A model generated the notes under the pieces. That model had not been told where the DNA came from. It was given only the letters and a program-made list of their open reading frames with translations, and did no database searches. From Romeriopsis navalis LEGE 11480 (GTDB lineage: Bacteria; Cyanobacteriota; Cyanobacteriia; Leptolyngbyales; Leptolyngbyaceae): DNA of 47,362 nt. The translations under genes were made by a program, and so were the position numbers. Shown here one piece after another: positions 35,177 through 45,869 of the stretch (its first letter is position 1; every line of letters starts with the position of its first letter). The stretch spans positions 1 to 47,362 of the forward strand of contig NZ_JADEXQ010000047.1 of NCBI RefSeq assembly GCF_015207035.1. The letters are read 5' to 3'.

Positions 35177-36130
35177 TTAATCAAGCGGATCAGCTGGTTG
35201 CTCCATCGGCTGCCGTTTCAAGGGTGGCTGCGCCTGCGGCTCAGCTTGAGGCGCAGGATATTTCACCGGTTCATAGGTTTCAGGTTCAGGGGGTGGGGCC
35301 GCCTGGGCAGCGGCCGGTTCGTAGGCTGGCGGGGTTGGATCGGCCGGCTCATACTCCAGATCCATTTTCGCGACCTGCTCCATCGGTTGCTGTTGCTCCG
35401 CTGCTGCCGGAATTTCAACAGGCACGGTTTCCGGAATCTCCAGCGGCTGCAATTCGCGTTCCTGTTGCTGATCTTCTAGATTGACCGGCATCCGGATCGG
35501 CTGCAATTCCTGCAACCAACATTCTGCCAACGGCATTGCCCGTTCCAAATCATCCAATGGCCGAGGAATCATCATCACGGAATGCAACTCGCCGACGCGT
35601 TCCGCTTCCGCCATCCCCGCCTCGATCGCCGCCGCCACATTTGAGACAGAGCCGCGAATAATTGCCGTACATAGACCGGCCCCAATTTTGTGATACGCGG
35701 AAAGCGAAACATCCGCCGATTTCAGCATGGCATCGGCCGCCGCCACCATTGGTGGAAAACCCACAGTTTCCACCAGCCCTACCGCATGATCACGAAACCG
35801 ATTGCGCTCACGACCCGAAATTAGGCTGGCCAACTTCGAACCGATCGGTAAAATCTCATCTAAATTTGGCATTGGGCGGGCTGTTACCAAGGACGAAATC
35901 GCCTGGCCAAATTGCGCCGCGACTTCTTCACCGGTTTCGATTGCCAACCGCACATCGGAAATTCCACCCCGGACAACCGCCGTACAGTGACCGGCACCAA
36001 TTTGTTCATACCCAACGAGTTCAACACTGGAGGATTTCAGCATCATGTCTGCTACCCCCACGATCGCTGGAAAGCTTTGCACTGAAATCAGTCCTAAAGC
36101 CTTATCCATATAGGGGTCGTAGCGATCCAT
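35177..36130 (-). CDS. ccmO: Carboxysome shell protein CcmO (tandem BMC)
   Basis: 317 residues from the ATG at 36130; a TTG two codons earlier is also open. Two BMC domains are evident: 10-95 (ALGLISVQSFPAIVGVADMM, then GAGHCTAVVRGGISDV) and 113-200 (AVGLVETVGFPPMVAAADAM, then GAGLCTAIIRGSVSNV). CcmO is the minor tandem-domain shell component needed to build beta-carboxysomes. A long C-terminal extension (about 205-317) is rich in Pro, Glu, Gln and Ala and has no fold I can name. The gene is alone here, without ccmK, ccmL, ccmM or ccmN nearby, which is common in cyanobacteria. Confidence 0.93.
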   Translation of the reverse strand: MDRYDPYMDKALGLISVQSFPAIVGVADMMLKSSSVELVGYEQIGAGHCTAVVRGGISDVRLAIETGEEVAAQFGQAISSLVTARPMPNLDEILPIGSKLASLISGRERNRFRDHAVGLVETVGFPPMVAAADAMLKSADVSLSAYHKIGAGLCTAIIRGSVSNVAAAIEAGMAEAERVGELHSVMMIPRPLDDLERAMPLAECWLQELQPIRMPVNLEDQQQERELQPLEIPETVPVEIPAAAEQQQPMEQVAKMDLEYEPADPTPPAYEPAAAQAAPPPEPETYEPVKYPAPQAEPQAQPPLKRQPMEQPADPLD

Positions 36131-36575
36131 GAGCAAAATTCACGCGCGAAGGACTAGTTCTATCCTATCGCGTCCAATGGTATCCATTGACAATCACCCG
36201 ATTAAATTGAGGTTTGGAATGATCAAACTGATTGATTAGCATTCATGATTGATCGTGAAAATCCCATGATGTAGGTTAGACCAACACCCTGAACTGAAGA
36301 CAAAAGCGCCCAAAAAAGCGGCATCAGCACAACAATGTTTGCGACATCTAAACGAATCAACAATGCCATCAGTTGCTCGCACCGCCAGCTTGGCAAGGTC
36401 AACGTGCCCATATCCGGACAATTCACCGTTCAAATCGTTGCGCGAAAAGCACCGGAGACCAAACCGTCAGCAGCCAACAAAAACATTCAGCCGCTAAAAC
36501 CATCACGCTCGCAAGCAGATGTATGGGAGCGTGAACCTACGTCAACCAGCCTGAAGCGATGAACCCTAGGATGAT
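36131..36575. other. Intergenic region ccmO / crtB
   Basis: 445 bp. Short frames on both strands (36223-36433 minus, 36335-36562 plus) show no domain and no ribosome-binding site, and are not called. No terminator hairpin or RNA gene was found. It likely holds the ccmO promoter. Confidence 0.45.
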
Positions 36576-37523
36576 TTACAGCACCTTTGCTCGCATCAGC
36601 GCGACGGGCAGGGCCGAAAGTTTCCGCTTGGTTGAGACATAAGCACGACGATTAAACACATCATACTGATTGCGTTCGATCGCCCTGAGAATCCAGCTAT
36701 AGGTCATGGACGCGGCCCAAACCGGCCAGCGTGCATCATCATTTAAGAACGTAATGCCCTGCTCCGCTTCAACAAAATACTGGCGCGCTCGACGAATCTG
36801 GAATCGCATCAAGCGCTTCCAGCGTTCATCATTCACACCCTGAAACAATTCAGCCTCAGTGTAATTAAATCGTCGGAGATCTTCTAAGGGCAAGTAAATC
36901 CGGCCACGCCGGGCATCTTCACCCACATCGCGCAGAATATTCGTCAGCTGATTGGCGACCCCCAAGGCAACTGCTTCCTTAATCGGCAAATAGGGCGCAC
37001 GACCGGCATTCCAGGGCGACTTATCCCAGGCTGATTCATTAATGCCCATAATCACCGTCGACATTAGGCCCACGGTGCCGGCAACGCGATAGCAGTACAA
37101 GTCCAGCTCTTCAAAAGTCTCGTAACGATTGCGATATAGATCCATCCGTTGCCCTTCAATCATGTCGCGGAAGGGCTGAATATCGAGATCGGGATAGCGA
37201 TCGATAGTCTCGACCAAAGCGACATCAAAGTCATCTTCGGGTTTCCCAGCAAACAATCGTTCGAGGCGTTCTTCCCACGCATCTAAATGCTGACCAAGGG
37301 TAATGCTATCCAGCTTGGAAGCAGCTTCACTATCGACCAATTCATCGGTGCGACGACACCAGACATAAATTGCCCAAATCGCTTGGCGCTTCTCGACCGG
37401 CATTAACAATGTCGAAAGATAGAAGCTTTTGGCAAAGTCCGCCGTCACCTGCCGACAGGACTCATAGGCCACCTCGACACTAGCGAGGGACTTGATACGT
37501 GGGGTTTCGGGCAATTGCAGCAT
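36576..37523 (-). CDS. crtB: Phytoene synthase
   Basis: 315 residues. The two Asp-rich motifs of squalene/phytoene synthases are present: RRTDELVD (first DxxxD) and NILRDVGEDARRGRIYLP (second). CYRVAGTVGLM lies between them. It condenses two GGPP molecules into phytoene, the first committed carotenoid step, at the membrane surface. The gene follows pds by 111 bp on the same strand, the standard cyanobacterial pds-crtB order, and they are probably co-transcribed. Length and motifs are normal. Confidence 0.97.
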   Translation of the reverse strand: MLQLPETPRIKSLASVEVAYESCRQVTADFAKSFYLSTLLMPVEKRQAIWAIYVWCRRTDELVDSEAASKLDSITLGQHLDAWEERLERLFAGKPEDDFDVALVETIDRYPDLDIQPFRDMIEGQRMDLYRNRYETFEELDLYCYRVAGTVGLMSTVIMGINESAWDKSPWNAGRAPYLPIKEAVALGVANQLTNILRDVGEDARRGRIYLPLEDLRRFNYTEAELFQGVNDERWKRLMRFQIRRARQYFVEAEQGITFLNDDARWPVWAASMTYSWILRAIERNQYDVFNRRAYVSTKRKLSALPVALMRAKVL

Positions 37524-37634
37524 TCCGATGCAGGTTGCGAAGTTGGTAAAAAGGCTAATTCATCATCTCATGGATCTTTGGCCACAGGGGAGGACGATTC
37601 AGGATTGACCTCCCTTTTAGGCCCCGGCAGGGGC

Positions 37635-39080
<1,446 letters not shown>

Positions 39081-39152
39081 TCAGCTTCGATTATACGTTA
39101 CAAGCTGTTACATTGCGGCGCAGCCACGCCAAACCATTCAATTTAATTAAAC

Positions 39153-40766
39153 CTAAAGCCCGCGGCTCAGATGTTTCAGTCGACTTCTCAAAAGTAGCAC
39201 CTGGGCCACTAATACCGTTCCCTGAATCGTCAGAGCCACTAAAGCACCATAAAACATCATTTCGGCCGATGAGAAGACAAATTCGGTGGACCGTGCTAAC
39301 GACCCGATCGGCCACCAGATCAAAGGTGACAAATAGGGGGCAATCCAGTCTAAGCCCGGAATAAAACTCGCGACCATCGGTAAAATGACCGCCACCACCA
39401 AACTCCCCAAGGCCCAAGTCTGGCGCTTGGGCGTTTCGAGCAGCAGCATGATCTGGATCAAGAGGCTATAGTTGGCCACCAGCAGCGTCGTCAATACCAA
39501 CCCCAGAATCGCGTAGGGTGTAAACGCACCGAGCCAAGGCAATAACAGTGACAATGCCACATATACGATCAGCCAATTGACCCAAATCGCCGTCACCCCC
39601 AAACTCTTCTCTCCAAACAGCCAAGCTCGAATTTGGTTGGCCCGCCGCTGCCCCGGTGAGCGATTTTGGGCACGTTGCACCAGCATCACTTCCCGACGAC
39701 TGCGCAACCAGTCAAACACCATCTGGCGCGGGGTGGACAATGCCCCAATCAGCAGCAACGCCGCATACATCACCATCGAGGCCAATACGGTTAAACCAGC
39801 GAATAACTCACCCGCAGGCGCGCCCCAGCCAAACATAAAACCGATCGTCAATAGCGACAGATAAGCAACCATCGCATAACTCTGACGTTTGCTAATCGCC
39901 GTCGCTGTGGGCTTCTGGAATAACCGCTGACCGACACGCCAGAACCAATAGACAATCAACCCAATATTGCCGACCAAAAAACCGTGGGCAATCAACGGCT
40001 GGGAATTAATCGGCAGACTAAACCAATCGATCGGCAATGCATTCGGCAATGCATTATAAAAATTCAGTTGTTGAAAATCCCACAGTCGCCACACCGTCAG
40101 GGTATTCCAATAGCGGGTCAGCGGGATAAAGATCAACGTCAGGATCAAGGCCAGCGCCGCACCGGGGGAGGTGCCGGCCCCCGAAACCTGTGCCCGACTG
40201 CCAATCATAATCAGCGCTAACACCAACAACAGCAGCAACCCACCCCAGGCCCCAAGCATCAGATAAACACTAATGAACAAGCCCAGCGGCACCCCACCCG
40301 ATACCGCCGCAACGATCGTCAGCGGCAGTAGCAACAGGCCGACCAAATAAACCAGAATAGGCACCCCCACGAGCTTGCCCAAAATAATATTCGCGCTCGA
40401 TCGCGGGCTCAACCGCAGAAAATTAATCGTGCCCTGCTGCACTTCCTGGGTGATATTGGTCGTCAACAAAAACACCGCTGGCAAATACAGTACATAGGGC
40501 ATGAAACTCGTCAGCACCACAAAGACTTTCCGCCACCACTTCGGCCAATCCGTCGCGCAAGTATCCAGACTTGGCGGCAAGCAAAATTCAATATTGCCAC
40601 TCCCCTCGTACGGCAGCAGCGCCCCAAGCAATAAAATCAGCAGCAATTGGGCAATCAGCGTCAGGGCGATCGTCACGCCCACACTGCGCATCTGAAAACG
40701 ACTGCGCAGTTCTCGCAGTAATTGGGGATTACGATCGCCCAAACCATTCAACCAATTAACATTCAT
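39153..40766 (-). CDS. ABC exporter permease, about 12 TM helices
   Basis: 537 residues. A short cytoplasmic head (MNVNWLNGLGDRNPQLLREL, then RSRFQMRSVGV) leads to about twelve hydrophobic helices in two groups. PQLLRELRSRF, TTNITQEVQQGTINFLRLSP and ANIILGKLVGVPILVYLVG match the ABC-2 permease pattern, where the amphipathic helix after TM2 contacts the ATPase. It pairs with the ATPase at 40965-41900. Substrate unknown; ABC-2 systems of this kind often export glycans, lipids or drugs. A MITE-like element separates the two genes, so co-transcription must pass through it. Confidence 0.9.
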   Translation of the reverse strand: MNVNWLNGLGDRNPQLLRELRSRFQMRSVGVTIALTLIAQLLLILLLGALLPYEGSGNIEFCLPPSLDTCATDWPKWWRKVFVVLTSFMPYVLYLPAVFLLTTNITQEVQQGTINFLRLSPRSSANIILGKLVGVPILVYLVGLLLLPLTIVAAVSGGVPLGLFISVYLMLGAWGGLLLLLVLALIMIGSRAQVSGAGTSPGAALALILTLIFIPLTRYWNTLTVWRLWDFQQLNFYNALPNALPIDWFSLPINSQPLIAHGFLVGNIGLIVYWFWRVGQRLFQKPTATAISKRQSYAMVAYLSLLTIGFMFGWGAPAGELFAGLTVLASMVMYAALLLIGALSTPRQMVFDWLRSRREVMLVQRAQNRSPGQRRANQIRAWLFGEKSLGVTAIWVNWLIVYVALSLLLPWLGAFTPYAILGLVLTTLLVANYSLLIQIMLLLETPKRQTWALGSLVVAVILPMVASFIPGLDWIAPYLSPLIWWPIGSLARSTEFVFSSAEMMFYGALVALTIQGTVLVAQVLLLRSRLKHLSRGL

Positions 40767-40780
40767 AGAATTTCACCATG

Positions 40781-40968
40781 GTAGGGGCGCGTCTCCCGCG
40801 CCCCGTTCGTCAGGGAATCGATGCAACCTCGATCAATGCCATCCACCATCAATCCATACCGCCAATTCAATCCGTCCGGTTTTTCGCCCTTCAATTTGCC
40901 CGGTTTTTCGCCAAGGAACTGACAATCGATTGGCATTACCCGGATGGGCGCGGGAATCGCGCCCCTAC
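40781..40968. mobile_element. MITE-like inverted-repeat element, 188 bp
   Basis: Terminal inverted repeats 40781-40803 and 40946-40968 match at 21 of 23 positions (left arm begins GTAGGGGCGCG, right arm is its complement). GTAGGGGCG...CGCCCCTAC ends are a common form of short cyanobacterial repeat. The interior is non-coding and holds two near-copies of CCGGTTTTTCGCC. It has no transposase and no clear target duplication was confirmed. Its right end supplies the stop codon of the ABC ATPase gene (CTA at 40965-40967). Confidence 0.7.
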
Positions 40969-41900
40969 GCTGTGCGTTGGTAATCCATTTTCAGAAAAAT
41001 TGATTCCAAATTCTCCTGGGTTACATGGAAATCGGTAATTGCTACCCCCGCCTCCATCAACGTTTTTAATAGGGCCAACCGATCGCCATCGTTCCCCGAA
41101 AATGTCGCCTGCAAAGTCGTATCATCCACGACTTCAATCGCCTGAATTTGCCCCTGCTGCGCCAACAGCGCCTGCAACCGGGCCAGCTCATCCAGCACCG
41201 AAATGCTCAACCGCCGCACACTTAGTCGATCGTACAAATCCGACAGCAGCGCACTTTCCACCAAGCGTCCCTGCTCCATCACCCCCACAGCTGAACAAAA
41301 ATCCTCCAGGTCACTCAAGATATGCGAGGAAATAATGATTGTCATCCCCTCGGCTTGCAGCCGTTTCACAATTTGTCGAAACTGCGATCGGGCCAATGGG
41401 TCCAGCCCCGACACCGGCTCATCCATCAACAGCAAATCCGGCTGATGAATAATCGCTTGGGCCAAACTCAGTCGCTGACGCATCCCGCGTGACAAAGTGC
41501 CGATCCGGCTATCGCGCTTGGATTCAAGCTGCACCAATTCCAGCACTTGATTAATCCGATCGGCCCGCTGCGGCTCCTGCATCAAATACAGCCGCGCCAT
41601 ATAGTCAAGGTAATGCCACACCAGCATTTCGTTATACAGCGGATAATCATCCGGCAAAAAGCCAATCCGCTGTTTCTGGGCGGGTAAATGTCGCCCGTAG
41701 ACCAACGGCTGCCCGTCGAACCACACCTTCCCCAGGGTTGGCTCATCGGCCAAAGCCAATACTCGCAGCAGCGTTGTCTTACCCGCACCATTTGGCCCAA
41801 TCAAGCCATACACATCACCTTGACGAATCTGTAAGTTCACATCATCAAGGGCCAGCTGCCGCTCGAATTGCTTACCTAAATGCTGAGTTTCAAGAAACAT
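40965..41900 (-). CDS. ABC exporter ATP-binding protein
   Basis: 311 residues from the ATG at 41900; a TTG at 41915 is also open. Walker A is GPNGAGKTTLL, the signature motif LSRGMRQRLSLA, and Walker B LLLMDEPVSGLDP, with the His switch in IIISSHILSD. After the ~220-residue ATPase core a C-terminal ~80-residue domain (ISVLDELARLQALL, TLQATFSGNDGD) is typical of DrrA/YhcH-type exporters. It drives the permease at 39153-40766. The last three codons and stop lie at the edge of a MITE-like element, so the original C-terminus may have been longer. Confidence 0.94.
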   Translation of the reverse strand: MFLETQHLGKQFERQLALDDVNLQIRQGDVYGLIGPNGAGKTTLLRVLALADEPTLGKVWFDGQPLVYGRHLPAQKQRIGFLPDDYPLYNEMLVWHYLDYMARLYLMQEPQRADRINQVLELVQLESKRDSRIGTLSRGMRQRLSLAQAIIHQPDLLLMDEPVSGLDPLARSQFRQIVKRLQAEGMTIIISSHILSDLEDFCSAVGVMEQGRLVESALLSDLYDRLSVRRLSISVLDELARLQALLAQQGQIQAIEVVDDTTLQATFSGNDGDRLALLKTLMEAGVAITDFHVTQENLESIFLKMDYQRTA

Positions 41901-41975
41901 ATTTTGCTGACGCAAGGGTTTTATCCATCTTGCCCGACAAAATCTATTTCGGAACGGAAAAGCTGGGGGTTGGCC

Positions 41976-42950
41976 CTAGGAGGCAGAGCGATCGGTCAAT
42001 TCCTTCAGATCATTTTCGACCATCAACTCCACTAAATTCTTGAACGAATAACGGGGTTTCCAGTCCAGCTCTTTGTGGATTTTATCGATCGAACCGGCCA
42101 ACAAGACCGCCTCATCCGGACGGTAAAACGCCGGGTCTACCGAAACATAATCCTGCCAATTTAAGCCCACATAATCAAAGGCATACTTCACCAGATCCTT
42201 CACCGAATTCACGGCACCACTGGCGATGATGTAGTCTTCCGCCTGCTCCTGTTGCAGCATCAGCCACATCGCTTCCACCACATCCTGGGCAAAACACCAA
42301 TCACGCCGGGCATCCAAGTTACCAAGCTTTAGCTCTTTATCCAAACCAAGCTTAATCTTGGCTGCGCCTTGAGTGATCTTGCGAAACACAAACTCCGAAC
42401 CCCGCCGAGGCGATTCATGGGTATAGGTAATCCCACAGCAGGCATACAGGTTGTACTGATTGCGATAGTTAATCGTCATCCAGTGGGCATAGGCCTTGGC
42501 CACACCATAGGGATTCCGCGGCCGAAACGCCGTGCGCTCCGTCTGGGGCGATTCATCCGGCTGACCAAACACTTCACTACTTGAGGCTTGGTAGAACTTC
42601 GCATCAGGCTTACAGCGGCGAATTGATTCGAGTAATCGCGACACCCCGAGGGCCGTATATTCTGCCGTCAACGCCGGTTGGGTCCAAGACAATGGCACAT
42701 AGCTTTGAGACGCCAAGTTATAAATCTCATCCGGGGCCGACTCGGTAATCACATCCATCAGCGATGACTGATCAAGTAGGTCCCCCGAGAGGATTTTCAC
42801 TTTATCTCCAAGATGTCGAATCCGGCCCAAATTACTGGAACTCGATCGACGCACCAGTCCATAGACTTCATACCCTTTGGAAACAAGCAGTTCGGCCAGG
42901 TAGGAACCATCTTGTCCAGTCAAACCCGTGATCAGCGCTTTTTTTGTCAT
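41976..42950 (-). CDS. gmd: GDP-mannose 4,6-dehydratase
   Basis: 324 residues. NADP site ALITGLTGQDGSYLAELL, then VYGLVRRSSSSN. Catalytic elements are SSSEVFGQ and YGVAKAYAHW (YxxxK), and the family block ITYTHESPRRGSEFV. NLDARRDWCFAQDVVEAMW follows. It converts GDP-mannose to GDP-4-keto-6-deoxymannose, the precursor of fucose or rhamnose. Its substrate is made by manC at 23357-24433. The partner reductase or epimerase (fcl or rmd) is not visible in the window. Length normal. Confidence 0.96.
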   Translation of the reverse strand: MTKKALITGLTGQDGSYLAELLVSKGYEVYGLVRRSSSSNLGRIRHLGDKVKILSGDLLDQSSLMDVITESAPDEIYNLASQSYVPLSWTQPALTAEYTALGVSRLLESIRRCKPDAKFYQASSSEVFGQPDESPQTERTAFRPRNPYGVAKAYAHWMTINYRNQYNLYACCGITYTHESPRRGSEFVFRKITQGAAKIKLGLDKELKLGNLDARRDWCFAQDVVEAMWLMLQQEQAEDYIIASGAVNSVKDLVKYAFDYVGLNWQDYVSVDPAFYRPDEAVLLAGSIDKIHKELDWKPRYSFKNLVELMVENDLKELTDRSAS

Positions 42951-43046
42951 CGCCCGGTTGTTTCGTCAATAATGGATGAATCAGTAAACACTCTATAGCA
43001 AGCGGTGACGTCACGCTTACGCTGCGGCTTTACCAAATTCCCTAGC

Positions 43047-43610
43047 ATGGTCCATCTCCAGTTCGCAATCCCCGATGATTTGAGCTTTCCACAGGCAATC
43101 GCCCTTGCCCAGGAAATCCTCGACTTGCCCACTGAAACCGATGCCGCGATGCAAACCGCTGCAATTATCGGCCTGCTCAAAACCAGCAATGGGGCACGGG
43201 GATTTTTCGTCACATTTCTCACGGGCGACAACCCATTAGCCGACCATCCCACGGACGGCATCCTCAAGGCGTTGCGATCGGCACCGACGACCGTCGCCGA
43301 TTTAATGACCAAAAACCTCGCCATGTCTACGGCCATGGAACTGACCCACCAAACCAACGGTGATACCGACCAAGCAGCTGGCTCTGCCCGCGTCAAAGCG
43401 CGATCGCGCCAACTGATCAAACAGCTCCAACTACCAGAACTCCAGACCAGCTTGCAGCAGTTACTAGACAGTACCGCCAGCGAAGGAGGACAATACCAAG
43501 ACTTTCTACACCGTTGGGGTTACGATGCCATGCAACGTCAGGCGATTCATCACACTGTCAGCGACATTTTGGCAATCAACGACGCTGGCAGCAGCGATGT
43601 GATCAAGTAA
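43047..43610 (+). CDS. Conserved hypothetical protein, 187 aa
   Basis: Start chosen at the ATG 43047; the frame is open to 43005. The protein is soluble, mostly helical, and acidic, with DETDAAMQ-like helices, a GARGFFVTFLTGDNPLAD strand-loop, and a C-terminal helical block (LQLPELQTSLQQLLD, then FLHRWGYDAMQRQAIHH). No catalytic motif or export signal is seen. It lies divergent from gmd and 55 bp before the Wzm-like permease. I do not recognise the family. Confidence 0.72.
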   Translation: MVHLQFAIPDDLSFPQAIALAQEILDLPTETDAAMQTAAIIGLLKTSNGARGFFVTFLTGDNPLADHPTDGILKALRSAPTTVADLMTKNLAMSTAMELTHQTNGDTDQAAGSARVKARSRQLIKQLQLPELQTSLQQLLDSTASEGGQYQDFLHRWGYDAMQRQAIHHTVSDILAINDAGSSDVIK

Positions 43611-43665
43611 TCTTTCAGCCCAGTTGTTTTTAATTTCAGTCTTTGTTTAACCCCGAGATTTCCCC

Positions 43666-44559
43666 TTGCTCGTGACCAACCGCATCCGTAATCGTATTGT
43701 CCGTTCTCGCTATGGCAAATGGTGGGAGAAGCTCGATTTACTTCAAACGTTGATTCAGCGCGATCTGGAAGCGCGCTACAAAGGCGCGATGCTCGGGCGC
43801 GCTTGGGTCATCCTGAATCAAGTGGCCCAGTTGTTGGTCTACACCTATGCCTTTTCGATCGTCCTGCGCACCAAACCCGCCGAATTGAGTGCTTTGCCAA
43901 TTAGTAACCAAAGCATGGCTTATGGATTATGGTTATTCACCGGGTTAGTGCCTTGGACGGCCTTTACCCAGGGTTTAACTCAGGGCGCTGTCGCCGTACT
44001 CAACCAACCCAACCTGGTCAAGAAAGTCATTTTTCCACTGGAGCTATTACCGTTAGTCCCGGTGGGTTCGGCTCTGATCGAAAGCACCATGGGATTAATG
44101 CTCTTGCTGAGTGCGATCGTTCTTGCCGCCAAAATGTTGCCCTGGACCATTGCTTTGTTACCACTAGTTTGGTTCCCCCAACTCCTACTGACCGCCGGGT
44201 TGTCATATTTCACCGCCGGACTCACCGTATTTCTGCGGGACATTCCACAAACCTTGATGGTGATTACCAATCTCATGTTTTATCTGACCCCCATTGTCTA
44301 CTCTGCGAGCATTTTGCCCGGGGACTGGAAAACATTGATTTTCTGGGTTAATCCGATGGCGGCGATCGTCCAGCTATACCGGGATTTTCTGGGGTTTCGG
44401 GGGGTGGAAACGATCATCGTCAACGGGGCAGAAACCACCGTTCAAACCCCGATTCATTGGGGCGAACTCGGGATTGTCTGGAGTATTAGCATCCTGATTT
44501 TTATCCTCGGATACGGACTCTATCGTCGTCTGCGCCGGGGCTTTGCCGATGTCCTTTAA
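43666..44559 (+). CDS. ABC-2 polysaccharide exporter permease (Wzm-like)
   Basis: 297 residues from a TTG at 43666, with a GTG two codons later also possible. A basic head with LLQTLIQRDLEARYKGAMLG (the RDL..RYK.S.LG pattern of O-antigen and teichoic-acid permeases) precedes six membrane helices, with NLVKKVIFPLELLPLVP, MFYLTPIVYSAS and FWVNPMAAIVQLYRDFL, all hallmarks of Wzm/TagG. It would move undecaprenyl-linked glycan across the plasma membrane. The usual ATPase partner (Wzt) is not adjacent: downstream is an M16 peptidase whose start overlaps this gene by 11 bp. Confidence 0.9.
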   Translation: MLVTNRIRNRIVRSRYGKWWEKLDLLQTLIQRDLEARYKGAMLGRAWVILNQVAQLLVYTYAFSIVLRTKPAELSALPISNQSMAYGLWLFTGLVPWTAFTQGLTQGAVAVLNQPNLVKKVIFPLELLPLVPVGSALIESTMGLMLLLSAIVLAAKMLPWTIALLPLVWFPQLLLTAGLSYFTAGLTVFLRDIPQTLMVITNLMFYLTPIVYSASILPGDWKTLIFWVNPMAAIVQLYRDFLGFRGVETIIVNGAETTVQTPIHWGELGIVWSISILIFILGYGLYRRLRRGFADVL

Positions 44560-45820
44560 TGCCCACAGACCAGCACGTATCACCCTCGACAATGGCCTTA
44601 CCCTAATTCACCAACACCGGCCCCATACCGGCGTAGTCGCGATCGACGTCTGGGTCAAAGCGGGCGCAATTTATGAGTCTGATGCCTGGTGCGGCATGGC
44701 CCATTTTCTGGAGCACATGATTTTTAAGGGCAGTGAGCGCGTGCAGCCCGGCATGTTTGATCAAGCCGTTGAAAGCCATGGCGGCGCGGCGAATGCGGGC
44801 ACCGGCTACGACTATGCCCACTATCATATGGTGATGGCACAGCAGCATTTTGCCGACACCTTGCCTTATCTGGCCGATATTTTGGTGCATGCCACAATTC
44901 CTGAAAGTAGCTTTGAATCGGAGCGGCAAGTTGTATTTGAAGAACTGCGGCAATGCTGGGACAATCCGGATTACGTCGCCTTTCAGCAACTCGGCGAACA
45001 GCTCTATCCCACCCACGGCTATCAACGCCCCATTCTGGGCACACCAGAAACCCTAGCCGCACTGTCACCCGAGACCATGCGGCAGTTTCATCGAGCATTT
45101 TACCAACCCGATAATATGACGATCGTCGTCGTGGGCGATCTTGATCAAGCCACCACCGTCGATTTAATCCACCAACATTTCAGTGACTTCGCCGCACCCA
45201 CAGCAGTTATCACGCCGCCACCACAAACGGCCCAAGCCATCGTCAAGCATCAACATCAAGATATTCATCTATCACAGATTGAAGAATCACGGCTAATTCT
45301 GTCCTGGCTGATGCCGGGATGGCGCACCGAGGTGACTCAAGCCTTGCATCAAGGGTATTGCTGTGACATGTTGTCGGTCATCTTAGCCAGTGGTCGGAGC
45401 TCGCGCCTGATCCAAGAACTCCTGGAAACCCAAGGTCTGGTCTATGACCTTGATGCCAACTTCTCGCTACAACGTGATGCGGGGCTATTCAGCATCACCG
45501 CTTGGCTCCCCGAAACAAAACTGGCAACGGTTGAATCAATTTTGCACGATCACCTAGGCACGATCGCCGAAACACCCGTGAGTGAAGTTGAACTAGCCCG
45601 CGCCCAACGCTTTCTCAGCAATGAAGCCGCGTTCTCTACTGAACTCCCAGAACCCATGGCAGGCATCTATGGCTATTACGACATGGTCGGGGATCTCAGC
45701 GCCGCCTGGAAATATCCGGATCGGATTAATGCGATCAGTGCCGCCGCAATCCAGCAAGTTGCCCAAACTTATCTCGGCTTCGACCAGTCACTGACCACAA
45801 TGGTCCATACATCCGACTAA
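44549..45820 (+). CDS. M16-family zinc metallopeptidase
   Basis: 423 residues from the ATG at 44549, which overlaps the stop of the Wzm-like gene by 11 bp; a TTG at 44543 is also open. The inverted zinc motif HFLEH is at 52-56, and the third ligand is a Glu in ESERQVVFEELRQ near 131-132. Family blocks AWCGMAHFLEHMIFKG, GGAANAGTGYDYAHY, YQPDNMTIVVVGD and the C-terminal domain with GRSSRLIQELLE and VYDLDANFS are present. It is active by sequence. Cyanobacterial M16 proteins often occur as active/inactive pairs; no partner follows here. It is probably a peptide or protein processing enzyme. Confidence 0.93.
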   Translation: MSFNAHRPARITLDNGLTLIHQHRPHTGVVAIDVWVKAGAIYESDAWCGMAHFLEHMIFKGSERVQPGMFDQAVESHGGAANAGTGYDYAHYHMVMAQQHFADTLPYLADILVHATIPESSFESERQVVFEELRQCWDNPDYVAFQQLGEQLYPTHGYQRPILGTPETLAALSPETMRQFHRAFYQPDNMTIVVVGDLDQATTVDLIHQHFSDFAAPTAVITPPPQTAQAIVKHQHQDIHLSQIEESRLILSWLMPGWRTEVTQALHQGYCCDMLSVILASGRSSRLIQELLETQGLVYDLDANFSLQRDAGLFSITAWLPETKLATVESILHDHLGTIAETPVSEVELARAQRFLSNEAAFSTELPEPMAGIYGYYDMVGDLSAAWKYPDRINAISAAAIQQVAQTYLGFDQSLTTMVHTSD

Positions 45821-45869
45821 ATCCACTACAGGCAGTCATACCGCTCCACATCGATTACATAAGCGCTCA

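Noticed and set aside
36223-36562. Overlapping short frames on both strands between ccmO and crtB
   Set aside because: They contradict each other, show no domain and lack start signals.
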